Made by a program: the position numbers and the translations under genes | The notes under the pieces: generated by a model | What the model was told of the DNA's origin: nothing | Seen by the model: only the letters and a program-made list of their open reading frames with translations | Database searches by the model: none | Shown: positions 1-7,349 of the stretch, piece after piece | How the letters are laid out: every line of letters starts with the position of its first letter | How positions within the stretch are numbered: the first letter of the stretch is position 1 | DNA from: an uncultured Desulfarculaceae bacterium | Lineage (GTDB): Bacteria > Desulfobacterota > Desulfarculia > Desulfarculales > Desulfarculaceae | Direction: 5' to 3' | DNA length: 14,071 nt | NCBI GenBank assembly: GCA_937908275.1 | Contig: CALERA010000178.1 | Coordinates: forward strand, 1-14,071

Positions 1-46
1 ACCACCGAGATCTACACTCTTTCCCTACACGACGCTCTTCCGATCT
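1..46 (+). other. Illumina P5/TruSeq adapter remnant (not genomic)
   Basis: The first 46 bases match, without a mismatch, the 3' 46 bases of the 58-base Illumina P5/TruSeq universal adapter, ending in GCTCTTCCGATCT. This is sequencing-library DNA left on the end of an assembled contig. Genomic sequence starts at about base 47, and nothing should be annotated across this junction. The match is seen directly; the adapter sequence itself is recalled knowledge. Confidence 0.98.
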
Positions 47-48
47 GG

Positions 49-86
49 AAAAACCAGGGGCTCAGGTCATGCGACCCAAGCCCCTG
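49..86 (-). terminator. Intrinsic terminator of the tRNA-Thr transcript
   Basis: Read on the minus strand, an 8-bp perfect stem (CAGGGGCT at 86-79 pairing with AGCCCCTG at 62-55) is followed by GG and then five T residues (53-49). It begins 8 bases past the encoded CCA end of the tRNA, which is normal for a monocistronic tRNA gene. The T tract stops just short of the adapter junction. Confidence 0.8.
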
Positions 87-93
87 TAATTAC

Positions 94-168
94 TGGAGCC
101 GGCGATGGGATTTGAACCCGCGACCTGCTGATTACGAATCAGCTGCTCTGCCACTGAGCTACGCCGGC
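94..168 (-). tRNA. tRNA-Thr (anticodon CGT)
   Basis: The minus strand folds as a complete tRNA. The 7-bp acceptor stem pairs GCCGGCG (168-162) with CGCCGGC (104-98), followed by a discriminator T and an encoded CCA (96-94). The D arm contains TAGCTCAGTGGCAGAGC. The anticodon stem GCTGA/TCAGC encloses loop TTCGTAA, with anticodon CGT at plus-strand 134-136, which reads ACG (Thr). The T arm contains GGGTTCAAATCCC. No intron or variable-arm expansion is seen. It has its own promoter and terminator. Confidence 0.97.
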
Positions 169-183
169 TAAATTGCGTAAGTT

Positions 184-212
184 CTTGTATCAGAGGAGAT
201 TAGGCCGGTCAA
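184..212 (-). promoter_or_regulatory. Sigma70-type promoter for tRNA-Thr
   Basis: On the minus strand a -35 box TTGACC (212-207, 5 of 6 consensus) is separated by exactly 17 bp from a -10 box TACAAG (189-184, 4 of 6). The start point would fall at about 177, some 9 bases before the mature tRNA 5' end. The spacing and position make this a credible promoter, although the -10 is imperfect. Confidence 0.65.
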
Positions 213-642
213 GGCCTCCACGCGGGTGGGCTGAAAATGCCTTGGAGGCCAGGCGGCTGCGGTTGCGAGGCCGGCGGGATCGCGGCGTGGCCGCTTAGGC
301 CCGGCCCGCCAGCCAATGGTTTTGGCTCACTCGCCTGGTTTTCGACCCCTCTCGTCACTCTCCCAACTCGGCGCGCTCTATGAACCGGCAGGCAGGTAAC
401 TACTTGTGATTGTATCTAAAGCGTAACGCCGCTCGCCGAACCTGAGCGCCAAGGCTGCGGGGCGTGCACTCACCGCGCGATGCCCCCGCGAGAGCGGGAA
501 AAATCTCGGCTACGTTACCGCGACTTCCCATACAATCTGCTGCAGGTGGCTGCCGGTTCGGCCAGGCCTGGCGGTCGGGTCCGCCCAAGTCGGTCCAAGC
601 AGGGACTGCGCTGGCCAGTTCAGAACGACAAGAGGCTTCAGG
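213..642. other. Intergenic stretch with no assignable gene
   Basis: This gap separates the divergently oriented tRNA-Thr (-) and lipoprotein gene (+). It should contain the lipoprotein promoter, but I see no convincing -35/-10 pair. There is an 8-bp inverted repeat (213-220 with 243-250), and a small GNRA-type hairpin at 485-498 (CCCGC-GAGA-GCGGG) lacking a following T tract. Short open frames here have weak codon bias and look fortuitous. Confidence 0.5.
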
Positions 643-2454
643 ATGAGGCACCGGATGCGTCAAAAAGTGGTTTGGGGTCTGGTTTGGGGTGGCCTGGTTG
701 GTCTGATGTTGTTGTTGGCCGGGTGCCTGCCCGCCTCGCCCCCACCCCCGGAGGCCGCGCACGCCTCCAGCCCCCCTGCTGCCAGCGATCTGGCCCAACT
801 CTGCGCCCGCAACGTAGGCGCGCCCCGGGTGGAGCGCGTCTCGGAGCATGTCTGGATGGCCATCGGCTATGACATGGCCAACACCATCCTGATCACCACC
901 GCCGACGGCCTGGTGGTGGTGGATTCGGGCAGCAGCCCGGAGCGCGCCCGGAGGGTCAAGCAGGCCTTCCGGGAGGCTGGGGTGGCGGTGGAGCCGGTCC
1001 AGGCCCTGATCTACACCCACAGCCATGCCGACCACGTGGGTGGCGCGCTGGAATGGGCCCCGCCCGAGGCCCAGATTTGGGCCACGGACAGCCTGGCGAC
1101 CCACCTGTTCAAGCAGTACAGCCGGTTCCTGCCCGCGGAAAGGGCGCGGGCCGGTCGCCAGTTGGGGGCTCATGTCCCCCTGGCGGCGCTGCCCTGCTCC
1201 AGCATCGGCGACCGGACCGGCCTCACCGAGCCGCGCAGCGCCGGCCTGTTGCTGCCCACCCAGACCTTCCGCGGCCGCCACACCCTGGTTATCGGCGGGG
1301 TGGAGATGGTGCTGGAGGAGGCCCCGGGCGAGACCGAGGACCAGCTCTTGGTCTGGCTGCCCCAGGACCGCACCCTGCTTTGCGGCGATAATTTCTACTG
1401 GGCCTTCCCCAACCTCTACACCATCCGGGGCACCAGCCCCCGGCCGGTGGATGGCTGGATCAACAGCCTGGACCGCATGCGCGCCCTCAAGCCGGCCCAC
1501 CTGGCGCCGCAGCACACCAGGCCCATCCAGGGCGAGGTGGAGATCAGCCAGGCCCTGACCGACTACCGCGACGCCATCCAGTGGCTGCGCGACGAGGTGG
1601 TGCGCCGGGCCAACCAGGGCCAGGACCTGGACACCATCGCCCAGGAGGTGCGCCTGCCCGCCCGCCTGGCCCACAAGCCCTATCTGCGCGAAGTCTATGG
1701 CCAGTTGGACTGGTCTGCCCGGGCCATCTACACCAACAACCTGGGCTGGTTCGACGGCCGTCCCGAGAGGCTCTATCCCACCCCGACCCCGCTGGCGGCC
1801 GCCCGCGAGGTGGAGCTGCTGGGCGGTCCGGCCCGGGTCCTGGAGCTGGCCAGACAGGCCCTGGCCGGCGGCGACCCCGCCTGGGCGTCCCATCTCCTGG
1901 CCAAGCTGGGGGACAGCCGCCTGGCCGAGGGTCCCCAGGCCCAGGAGCGCCAGGCCCTGCTGGCCCAGGCCCTGCGCGACCAGGCCAACCAGGTGCTGAA
2001 CAGCAATGGCCGGGCCTATCTGCTGGAGTCGGCCCATGAGCTGCACCACGGCCTGGAGCTGCCGCCCCTGCCCCCGCCCAACCCGCGCCTGGTGGCGGCC
2101 ATGCCCCTGGAAATCATGTTGGACAACCTGGTCATCCGCCTGGACCCCGAGGCCTCCCAACTGGTCCACGCCGCCCTGGTGCTGGTGTTTCCCGATGTCC
2201 AGCGGCGCTACGTGCTCACGGTGCGTTGGGGGGTGGCGGAGTTGGTCCAGGGCGAGGCCTTGCCGGGCACGCCCGCGCCGGTGGCGGTGTGGACCATGGC
2301 TTCACAGGACTTCCGCCGCCTGATCCTGGGGGTGGAAGGCCCCCTGGCCCTGCGCGCGGCGGGCAAGATCAAGGTGGAGGGCAGCTTCCTGAACGCCCTG
2401 GGCCTGCTCAAACTTTTCCGGTCGCCCCGTGGCGGCCAGGCCGCCAACGGCTGA
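643..2454 (+). CDS. Lipoprotein of the alkylsulfatase-type metallo-beta-lactamase family
   Basis: The 603-residue product is probably an outer-surface or periplasmic hydrolase of the alkyl/aryl-sulfatase (SdsA1/BDS1-like) branch of the metallo-beta-lactamase fold. Residues 1-28 form a lipoprotein signal with lipobox LLAGC, making Cys28 the likely lipidated residue. The zinc motif THSHADH gives H126, H128, D130 and H131. Further candidate ligands are E232 (GETED), D249 (LLCGDN) and H291 (PQHTRP). Residues about 300-470 resemble the alkylsulfatase dimerisation domain, including the NNLGWFDGRP stretch, and about 480-590 the SCP2-like C-terminal domain. Known relatives usually have Glu where D249 stands, so the substrate may differ from alkyl sulfate. 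The start at 643 has AGAGG 7 bases upstream; ATG 655 is an equally possible start that keeps the signal peptide. The gene converges on uup with a 38-base gap and no clear terminator between them. Confidence 0.85.
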   Translation: MRHRMRQKVVWGLVWGGLVGLMLLLAGCLPASPPPPEAAHASSPPAASDLAQLCARNVGAPRVERVSEHVWMAIGYDMANTILITTADGLVVVDSGSSPERARRVKQAFREAGVAVEPVQALIYTHSHADHVGGALEWAPPEAQIWATDSLATHLFKQYSRFLPAERARAGRQLGAHVPLAALPCSSIGDRTGLTEPRSAGLLLPTQTFRGRHTLVIGGVEMVLEEAPGETEDQLLVWLPQDRTLLCGDNFYWAFPNLYTIRGTSPRPVDGWINSLDRMRALKPAHLAPQHTRPIQGEVEISQALTDYRDAIQWLRDEVVRRANQGQDLDTIAQEVRLPARLAHKPYLREVYGQLDWSARAIYTNNLGWFDGRPERLYPTPTPLAAAREVELLGGPARVLELARQALAGGDPAWASHLLAKLGDSRLAEGPQAQERQALLAQALRDQANQVLNSNGRAYLLESAHELHHGLELPPLPPPNPRLVAAMPLEIMLDNLVIRLDPEASQLVHAALVLVFPDVQRRYVLTVRWGVAELVQGEALPGTPAPVAVWTMASQDFRRLILGVEGPLALRAAGKIKVEGSFLNALGLLKLFRSPRGGQAANG

Positions 2455-2492
2455 GGTGGCGGAGCGGGGCGTCCCCGGGCCGCGAGACGGGG

Positions 2493-4340
2493 TCAGGCCA
2501 GGCGCTCCAACTCCTCCCAGGTGGCGAAGGCCCGCTCCAGTTCCGCGTCCAGCGCCTCCAGGCGGGCGGTGACCACGGCCACCTCCTTGCCGGCGGAGGC
2601 GTACCAGGCCGGATCGGAGACCAGGTCGTGGAGTTGGGCGATCTCGGCCTCCAGGGCCTCGATGCGGCCCGGCAACTCGGCCAGCTCCTGCTTTTGCTGG
2701 TAGGTCAGGCGCTTGGGTTGTTCGGGCCTGGCCGGCCGGGGGCGCTCCTTCTTGACCGGCGGGGCCGGCTCCGGGGGGGCGCTGGCCGCCCGCTGGAGCA
2801 GCCAGTCGTCGTAGCCCCCGGCGTATTCCCGCACCAGGCCGTCGCCCTCCAGGGCCAGGATGCCGGCGGCCACGTTGTTGAGGAACTGGCGGTCGTGGCT
2901 GACCACCAGCACCGTGCCCTCGAACTCCACCAGCAGGTTCTCCAGCAATTCCAGGGTGTCGCGGTCCAGGTCGTTGGTGGGCTCGTCCAGCACCAGGAGG
3001 TTGGCCGGCTGGGCGAAGAGCTTGGCCAAGAGCAGACGGTTGCGCTCGCCGCCGGAGAGCACCCGCACCGGACTGTGGGCGCGGTCGGGGGTGAAGAGGA
3101 AGTCCTTGAGATAGCTGATGACATGGCGCGGCCGCCCGCCCACCAACAGCGAGTCCTGGCCATCGCTCAGATTGTCCTGCACGGTGCGGTCAGGGTCCAG
3201 TTCGGCCCGCATCTGGTCGAAATAGGCCACCTCCAGGTTGGCCCCCAGCTTGATCTCCCCGGCCTGGGGCGTCAGTTGGCCCAGCAGCACCCGCAGCAGG
3301 GTGGTCTTGCCCGAGCCGTTGGGACCGATCAGCCCCAGCTTGTCCCCGCGCAGGATCACCCCGCTGAAATCGCGGATCACCGGCCGCTCGGCATAGGCGA
3401 AGGAAACCTCCCTGACCTCGGCCACCACCCGGCCGGAGAGGTTGGTCTGGGACACCTGCATCCGGGCCGAGCCCAGCAGGTCCCGGCGCTGGGCGCGCTC
3501 GGCCCGCATCTGCAGCAAGCGCCGCACCCGGCCCTCGTCGCGGGTGCGCCGGGCCTTGATCCCCCGGTGCAGCCACTCCTCCTCCTGGGCCAGCTTGCGC
3601 TCGAACTTCTCCCGCCGCTCCTGCTCGATCAGCAGGTGCTCCTCGCGCCGGCGCAGGAACTCGTCGTAGGGGCATTTCCAGTCGTAGATCACACCCCGGT
3701 CCAATTCCACCACCCGGGTGGCCAGGGCGCGGGCGAAGGCGCGGTCGTGGGAGACGAAGACCATGGCCCCCCGCCGGGCCAGGAGGAACTGCTCCAGCCA
3801 GGCGATGGTGTCGATGTCCAGGTGGTTGGTGGGCTCGTCCAGGAGCAGCAGGCCGGGGCGGGAGGCCAGGGCCCGGGCCAACAGCGCCCGGCGTTTGAGC
3901 CCGCCGGAGAGGGTCTCCACCGGGGTCTCGGCCGCCAGGCCCAGACGGGTGATCACCGCCTGGATCTGGTGGTCCAGTTGCCAGATCTCCTGCTCGTCGG
4001 CCGGCTCCAGGCCCAGGTCCGCGCCCAGGCCCTGGTGCAGGGCGATCAAGGCCCGGCCCAGCGGCCCCAGGGCCTGGGCGGTGAGCTCGTAGACCGTCCC
4101 GCCCAGATCCGGTGGCACGTTCTGGGGCAGGTGGCCGATCTCCAGGCCCTGGGCGCGGCTCACCACGCCCTGGTCCGGACGCTGCACCCCGGCCAGGAGC
4201 TTGAGCAGGCTGGACTTGCCGGCGCCGTTGCGCCCCAGCAGGCAGACCCGCTCGCCTTCCTGGACCTGGAAGCTGGCCCCGTCCAGGACCAGGGGGCCGC
4301 CGAAGGCCAGGCTCACCTCGCTTAGATTGATCAGGGCCAT
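2493..4340 (-). CDS. uup: ABC-F family ATPase Uup
   Basis: The 615-residue soluble protein has two tandem ATP-binding cassettes and no membrane segment, the ABC-F layout. Cassette 1 has Walker A GRNGAGKS (36-43), signature LSGG (from 144) and Walker B LLLLDEPTNHLD (164-175). Cassette 2 has GPNGSGKT (339-346), LSGGE (428-432) and LLVLDEPTNDLD (448-459). The inter-domain linker, with YDEFLRRREEHL and the KLAQEEEWLHRGIKARRTR region (about 224-265), and a charged C-terminal coiled coil (about 543-613) identify Uup rather than EttA or YheS. Uup acts on ribosomes or branched DNA and affects precise excision of transposons; the C-terminal coiled coil is linked to DNA binding. I chose ATG 4340 because GGGGAG lies 5 bases upstream and family homology begins at ALINLSEVSL. 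The same frame extends to 4421, but that extension is low-complexity and not family-like. Confidence 0.93.
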   Translation of the reverse strand: MALINLSEVSLAFGGPLVLDGASFQVQEGERVCLLGRNGAGKSSLLKLLAGVQRPDQGVVSRAQGLEIGHLPQNVPPDLGGTVYELTAQALGPLGRALIALHQGLGADLGLEPADEQEIWQLDHQIQAVITRLGLAAETPVETLSGGLKRRALLARALASRPGLLLLDEPTNHLDIDTIAWLEQFLLARRGAMVFVSHDRAFARALATRVVELDRGVIYDWKCPYDEFLRRREEHLLIEQERREKFERKLAQEEEWLHRGIKARRTRDEGRVRRLLQMRAERAQRRDLLGSARMQVSQTNLSGRVVAEVREVSFAYAERPVIRDFSGVILRGDKLGLIGPNGSGKTTLLRVLLGQLTPQAGEIKLGANLEVAYFDQMRAELDPDRTVQDNLSDGQDSLLVGGRPRHVISYLKDFLFTPDRAHSPVRVLSGGERNRLLLAKLFAQPANLLVLDEPTNDLDRDTLELLENLLVEFEGTVLVVSHDRQFLNNVAAGILALEGDGLVREYAGGYDDWLLQRAASAPPEPAPPVKKERPRPARPEQPKRLTYQQKQELAELPGRIEALEAEIAQLHDLVSDPAWYASAGKEVAVVTARLEALDAELERAFATWEELERLA

Positions 4341-4754
4341 GTCACTCCCCGCCGCCGGCCCGGGATTGGAGCAGGGACCGCGCGGCGGGGCAATCATACC
4401 GCGCCTGGCCGGGTCGGGCATGGGATTGCGGCGCTGGCGGTCAGGGGGGCGGGCGCAGCCGCCCGGAGGGCTTAATAACCGGGGGTGGGGAGGTTATGTG
4501 AAAAGGGTGACAGGTCAAAGGCATAGTTGCGTCTGGGTATTATTTTATACTACTATAACAATAGGTTAGAGAAAAGTTTATACCTTATTGTTTCCATGGG
4601 AATTATAATATATATTTAACCCACTCAACCAAGGAGCTTATCATCGGGAATATCGATATCAGCGAGCAATAAGGCCTAGCCAGAGGACCGAGGGTGATTG
4701 TGGACCGTGTCGCGCGCGTTCTCACCCCAACGGCAGCTCGCAAGGAGGTGACCC
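4341..4754. promoter_or_regulatory. Divergent intergenic region with AT-rich island (uup / MCP)
   Basis: This 414-base gap lies between the divergent starts of uup and the chemotaxis receptor. About 4535-4620 is strikingly AT-rich against the GC-rich surroundings and should hold promoters for one or both genes. A perfect -10 TATAAT occurs at 4604-4609 (+), but no good -35 lies at standard spacing; TTGCGT (4527-4532) with TACTAT (4551-4556) at 18 bp is another weak pair. A 10-bp palindrome ATATCGATAT at 4650-4659 could be an operator. No flagellar or sigma54 promoter consensus and no riboswitch core (including c-di-GMP GEMM) was recognised. No credible open frame is present. Confidence 0.5.
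4742..4751 (+). promoter_or_regulatory. Full-consensus ribosome binding site of the MCP gene
   Basis: AAGGAGGTGA is a 10-base perfect complement to the usual 16S rRNA 3' end. Its AGGAGG core lies 6 bases before ATG 4755, which fixes the receptor start and suggests efficient translation. Confidence 0.9.
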
Positions 4755-6329
4755 ATGTCGTTCAGGCACGCCAAGCTTTCGACTAAGTTGGTTATTCTTC
4801 CGGTTGCCGTGGCGTTGTGCATGGCCTCCATTTTCGTCTATCTGGTTCCGCAGATCAGGAATCGTCTCTTCCAGGGCAAGGAGCTGGAGGTCAGGCAGTT
4901 GGTGGAGAGCGCCGCCAGCCTGCTCGATCATTACCAGAAGCTCGCCGCCAGCGGGAAGCTGACCCAGGAGCAGGCCCAGGCGGCGGCCAAGGCGGCCGTG
5001 GCCGAAATGCGCTATTCCGGGGACCAGTATTTTTGGATCAACGACTTCGGCCCGCGCATGGTGATGCACCCCTTCAAGCCCGAACTCAACGGCGGCGACC
5101 TGAGCAACAACCAGGATCCGGACGGCAAGCGCCTGTTCGTGGAGATGGTCAGGGTGGCCCGGGAGAAGCGGGAAGGCTTCGTCGATTACCAGTGGCCCAA
5201 GCCCGGGGCCACGGCCCCCCAGCCCAAGATTTCCTACGTCAAGGCGATCCCCAACTGGGATTGGATCGTGGGCAGCGGCATCTACACCGATGACGTGAAC
5301 GCGGAGATCCACCACCTGACCCTGACCATCCTGGTGGTGGCCTCGCTGGTCTTCCTGGGGGCGGTGGCGGCCGGCCTGGTCTTCGCGCGCGCGATTTCCC
5401 GCCCGGTGCGCCATTCGGTGGTGGGCCTGAGCGATGGGGCGGCCCAGATGGCGGCGGCGGCCAACCAGGTGAACTCCGCCTCGCAGCAACTGGCCTCCGG
5501 GGCCAGCCAACAGGCGGCGGCCCTGGAGCAGACCTCGGCCTCGCTGGAGGAGCTCTCCTCCATGACCAAGCGCAACGCCGACAGCGCCAGCCAGGCCAAC
5601 TCCCTGATGAGCGAGGCCCAGCAGATCGTCAGCGAGGCCAACGCCGCCATGGCCGAACTGCGCCAGGCCATGCACCAGATCACCTCCGCCAGCAACGAGA
5701 CGGCCAAGATCATCAAGACCATCGACGAGATCGCCTTCCAGACCAACCTGTTGGCGCTCAACGCCGCGGTGGAGGCGGCCCGGGCCGGCGAGGCCGGGGC
5801 CGGCTTCGCGGTGGTGGCCGAGGAGGTGCGCAACCTGGCCATGCGCGCGGCCGAGGCGGCCAAGAACACCACCAGCCTGATCGAGGGCAACATCAGCAAT
5901 ATCAACGCCGGCTCGTCCCTGGTGACCCGGGCCGACGAGTCCTTCGCCAAGGTGGAGCAGAGCGCCCTGAAGGTCGGCCAGTTGATCGGCGAGATCGCCG
6001 CCGCCACCGGGGAGCAGTCCCTGGGGCTCGACCAGATCAGCCTGGCCATGAACGACATGGACAAGGTGACCCAGCAGACCGCCGCCGGGGCCCAGCAGAC
6101 CGCCGCCGCCGCCGAGCAGATGACCGCCCAGAGCGAGCAGATGGTGGCCACGGTGCAGGTGCTGACCGTCCTGGTGGAGGGCGACAACCGGCGTCGGCCC
6201 AGCCGCCGCCGCCGTTCGCGCCCCAACCTGGCGGTGCAACGCCCCGCGGCCCTGCCTCGGCCCGAGGCCCACCGGACCCTGGCCATGAGCGGCCGGGGGG
6301 AGCGCGACGCCTTTTTCGAGAGCTTCTAG
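4755..6329 (+). CDS. Methyl-accepting chemotaxis protein with periplasmic single-Cache sensor
   Basis: This 524-residue chemoreceptor should pass ligand state to CheA/CheW and control motility. TM1 spans about 11-33. The periplasmic single-Cache (sCache_2-like) domain covers about 40-185, with YFWINDFGPRMVMHPF (92-107), DGKRLF, FVDYQWPKP and SYVKAIPNWDWIVGSGIY. TM2 is about 188-211. The cytoplasmic signalling domain (about 225-475) has the conserved tip EIAFQTNLLALNAAVEAARA (325-344) followed by GFAVVAEEVRNLA. The stretch after TM2 begins like a HAMP (ISRPVRH) but lacks the second HAMP helix and runs straight into an EQTSASLEELSSM segment, a likely methylation helix. A 50-residue Arg/Pro-rich linker leads to a C-terminal FFESF, which resembles CheR-tethering pentapeptides. 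No che gene lies nearby, so this is a dispersed receptor gene. Confidence 0.95.
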   Translation: MSFRHAKLSTKLVILPVAVALCMASIFVYLVPQIRNRLFQGKELEVRQLVESAASLLDHYQKLAASGKLTQEQAQAAAKAAVAEMRYSGDQYFWINDFGPRMVMHPFKPELNGGDLSNNQDPDGKRLFVEMVRVAREKREGFVDYQWPKPGATAPQPKISYVKAIPNWDWIVGSGIYTDDVNAEIHHLTLTILVVASLVFLGAVAAGLVFARAISRPVRHSVVGLSDGAAQMAAAANQVNSASQQLASGASQQAAALEQTSASLEELSSMTKRNADSASQANSLMSEAQQIVSEANAAMAELRQAMHQITSASNETAKIIKTIDEIAFQTNLLALNAAVEAARAGEAGAGFAVVAEEVRNLAMRAAEAAKNTTSLIEGNISNINAGSSLVTRADESFAKVEQSALKVGQLIGEIAAATGEQSLGLDQISLAMNDMDKVTQQTAAGAQQTAAAAEQMTAQSEQMVATVQVLTVLVEGDNRRRPSRRRRSRPNLAVQRPAALPRPEAHRTLAMSGRGERDAFFESF

Positions 6330-6371
6330 CCGCCGGCGGCGGCAGGCCGCCCGATTCCCTTGCCTTCGACC

Positions 6372-6411
6372 CCAGGCCCCCGCGCGGTTCGCCGCGCGGG
6401 GGCCTGGTCTT
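6372..6411 (+). terminator. Strong hairpin downstream of the MCP gene
   Basis: A perfect 16-bp inverted repeat (6372-6387 with 6392-6407) encloses a TTCG tetraloop, an exceptionally stable loop type. It sits about 40 bases past the receptor stop. The following sequence is only TCTT, so it is a weak U tract; termination on the plus strand is likely but may not be purely intrinsic. Confidence 0.65.
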
Positions 6412-6702
6412 GGCCGGACGGTTGGGCTGGGATGACCCGGCGGCGCAAAGTGAAGGCCGGCCCACGGGGGCCGGCCGGAGGGAGGCGGTTAAAGGTTCTG
6501 GTCTCAGGGTCCGTTTCCGGCCGCCCTGGCGTGTTGCGCGCCGTCGGCCGGTCCAAAGCCTAAACGCTAAACGATTCGATCACTCCGTTCTCGGGTTTCG
6601 TCTCGTCCGCCTCCCGTAATCTCAGTATGCGCAATCCCAGGGGCCGCCGTCCAGGGGAATCCGTCGGCGGACTAAAAATTTTATTTAATTAATAACAGCT
6701 AG
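6412..6702. other. Intergenic region between convergent MCP and Cache genes
   Basis: No credible gene is seen. A second perfect hairpin (9-bp stem GGCCGGCCC 6455-6463 with 6468-6476, loop ACGG) follows the MCP terminator. Near the right end, 6670-6708 is AT-rich and carries a 6-bp inverted repeat (GACTAA 6670-6675 with TTAGTC 6703-6708). Read on the minus strand it gives T-rich runs just past the Cache gene stop and may help end that transcript. Confidence 0.45.
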
Positions 6703-7176
6703 TTAGTCAACATAATACCAGGAGCCGACCACCAGCAGCCGCTGGCCCAGCCGCGCGCCCTTCACGTAGTTGCGGGTCTTGGCCTCCGGGCCGCCCTGGG
6801 GCTTGGCCCAGCGCCCATCCATCCAGCCGCCACCCTGGGTCTTGACCAGCTCCAGCTCCAGCCGGGCCGGATAACGGCCGGTGGAATCCTGGAGGTCCCA
6901 CAGGTTGCGGCCCACCAGGTCGGGGAAGGTGGGGTTGACCAACTCGGTGCCCTGCTCGTCGAAGATGAACAGGGCGGCTTGGTCGTTGAACCAGCGGCTG
7001 TTGGGCTGGCTGAACTCCTCCAGGGCCGGGGCTCCCTGTTTTTCGATCAGCGCCACCGCCTGGTTCACCAGGTTTTCGACGGCCTGCTCCTTGGGAGAGG
7101 CCCAACAGACCGGGGCCGCGGCCCAGGCCCAGAGCAGCAGGGCCAGGGTGGTGAGACCAAGGATTCTCGGCTGCAT
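6703..7176 (-). CDS. Exported stand-alone Cache-domain protein
   Basis: This 157-residue protein has a signal peptide (about 1-27, hydrophobic LALLLWAWAAAPV, likely cut after CWA) and then a single Cache-type domain with no transmembrane or output module. The fold is indicated by LFIFDEQGTELVNP, NLWDLQDSTGRYP (91-103), WMDGRWAKP and a closing YVKG...LLVVGSWYYVD. These align with the Cache domains of the two flanking receptors, and the WDLQD.xGxY segment is closest to the hybrid kinase. It is probably a periplasmic small-molecule binding protein, perhaps an accessory to one of those receptors; that role is inference. ATG 7176 is chosen because GGGAGG lies 7 bases upstream and it starts a normal signal peptide. 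An in-frame extension to 7245 has no such support. It is transcribed divergently from the kinase and convergently with the MCP. Confidence 0.85.
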   Translation of the reverse strand: MQPRILGLTTLALLLWAWAAAPVCWASPKEQAVENLVNQAVALIEKQGAPALEEFSQPNSRWFNDQAALFIFDEQGTELVNPTFPDLVGRNLWDLQDSTGRYPARLELELVKTQGGGWMDGRWAKPQGGPEAKTRNYVKGARLGQRLLVVGSWYYVD

Positions 7177-7349
7177 GCGGATTCCTCCCGAAGCAGAAAG
7201 ATTGGCGCGCGCGGGGAGTCGCGTGGCAGGCTCCCTGGCCGCCATCCTGGCGTCATTGCACGATTATCGCAAGAAAAATCCAGGGCCTCCCCCCGGCGCG
7301 CCAGACCGGGCGGGGGAGAAACCCCCCCGGAGGCGAGCGAGTTTTAAAG

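Noticed and set aside
94..212. Integration site or mobile element at the tRNA-Thr
   Set aside because: No integrase gene, no duplicated tRNA 3' end and no att-like repeat within the window.
464..646. 60-codon GTG-start frame whose TGA overlaps the lipoprotein ATG (ATGA), suggesting translational coupling
   Set aside because: Weak codon bias, no clear ribosome binding site and no recognisable family; the lipoprotein has its own AGAGG. Overlap is likely chance.
400..2169. Long minus-strand open frame (589 codons) opposite the lipoprotein gene
   Set aside because: Gly/Gln/Leu-rich antisense frame with no domain; the plus strand encodes a clear lipoprotein MBL enzyme. Typical of GC-rich DNA.
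2455..2492. Bidirectional terminator between the lipoprotein gene and uup
   Set aside because: Only a 5-bp CGGGG-CGT-CCCCG hairpin (2465-2477) with no T tract on either side.
2226..4325. 699-codon plus-strand frame opposite uup
   Set aside because: Low-complexity antisense shadow of an unmistakable ABC-F gene.
4341..4421. 27-residue N-terminal extension of Uup
   Set aside because: Family homology starts at the second Met (4340), which has GGGGAG 5 bases upstream; the extension is Pro/Gly-rich and unlike Uup.
4341..4754. c-di-GMP (GEMM) riboswitch before the MCP gene
   Set aside because: Such switches often precede MCP genes in this group of bacteria, but the conserved GEMM core sequences are absent.
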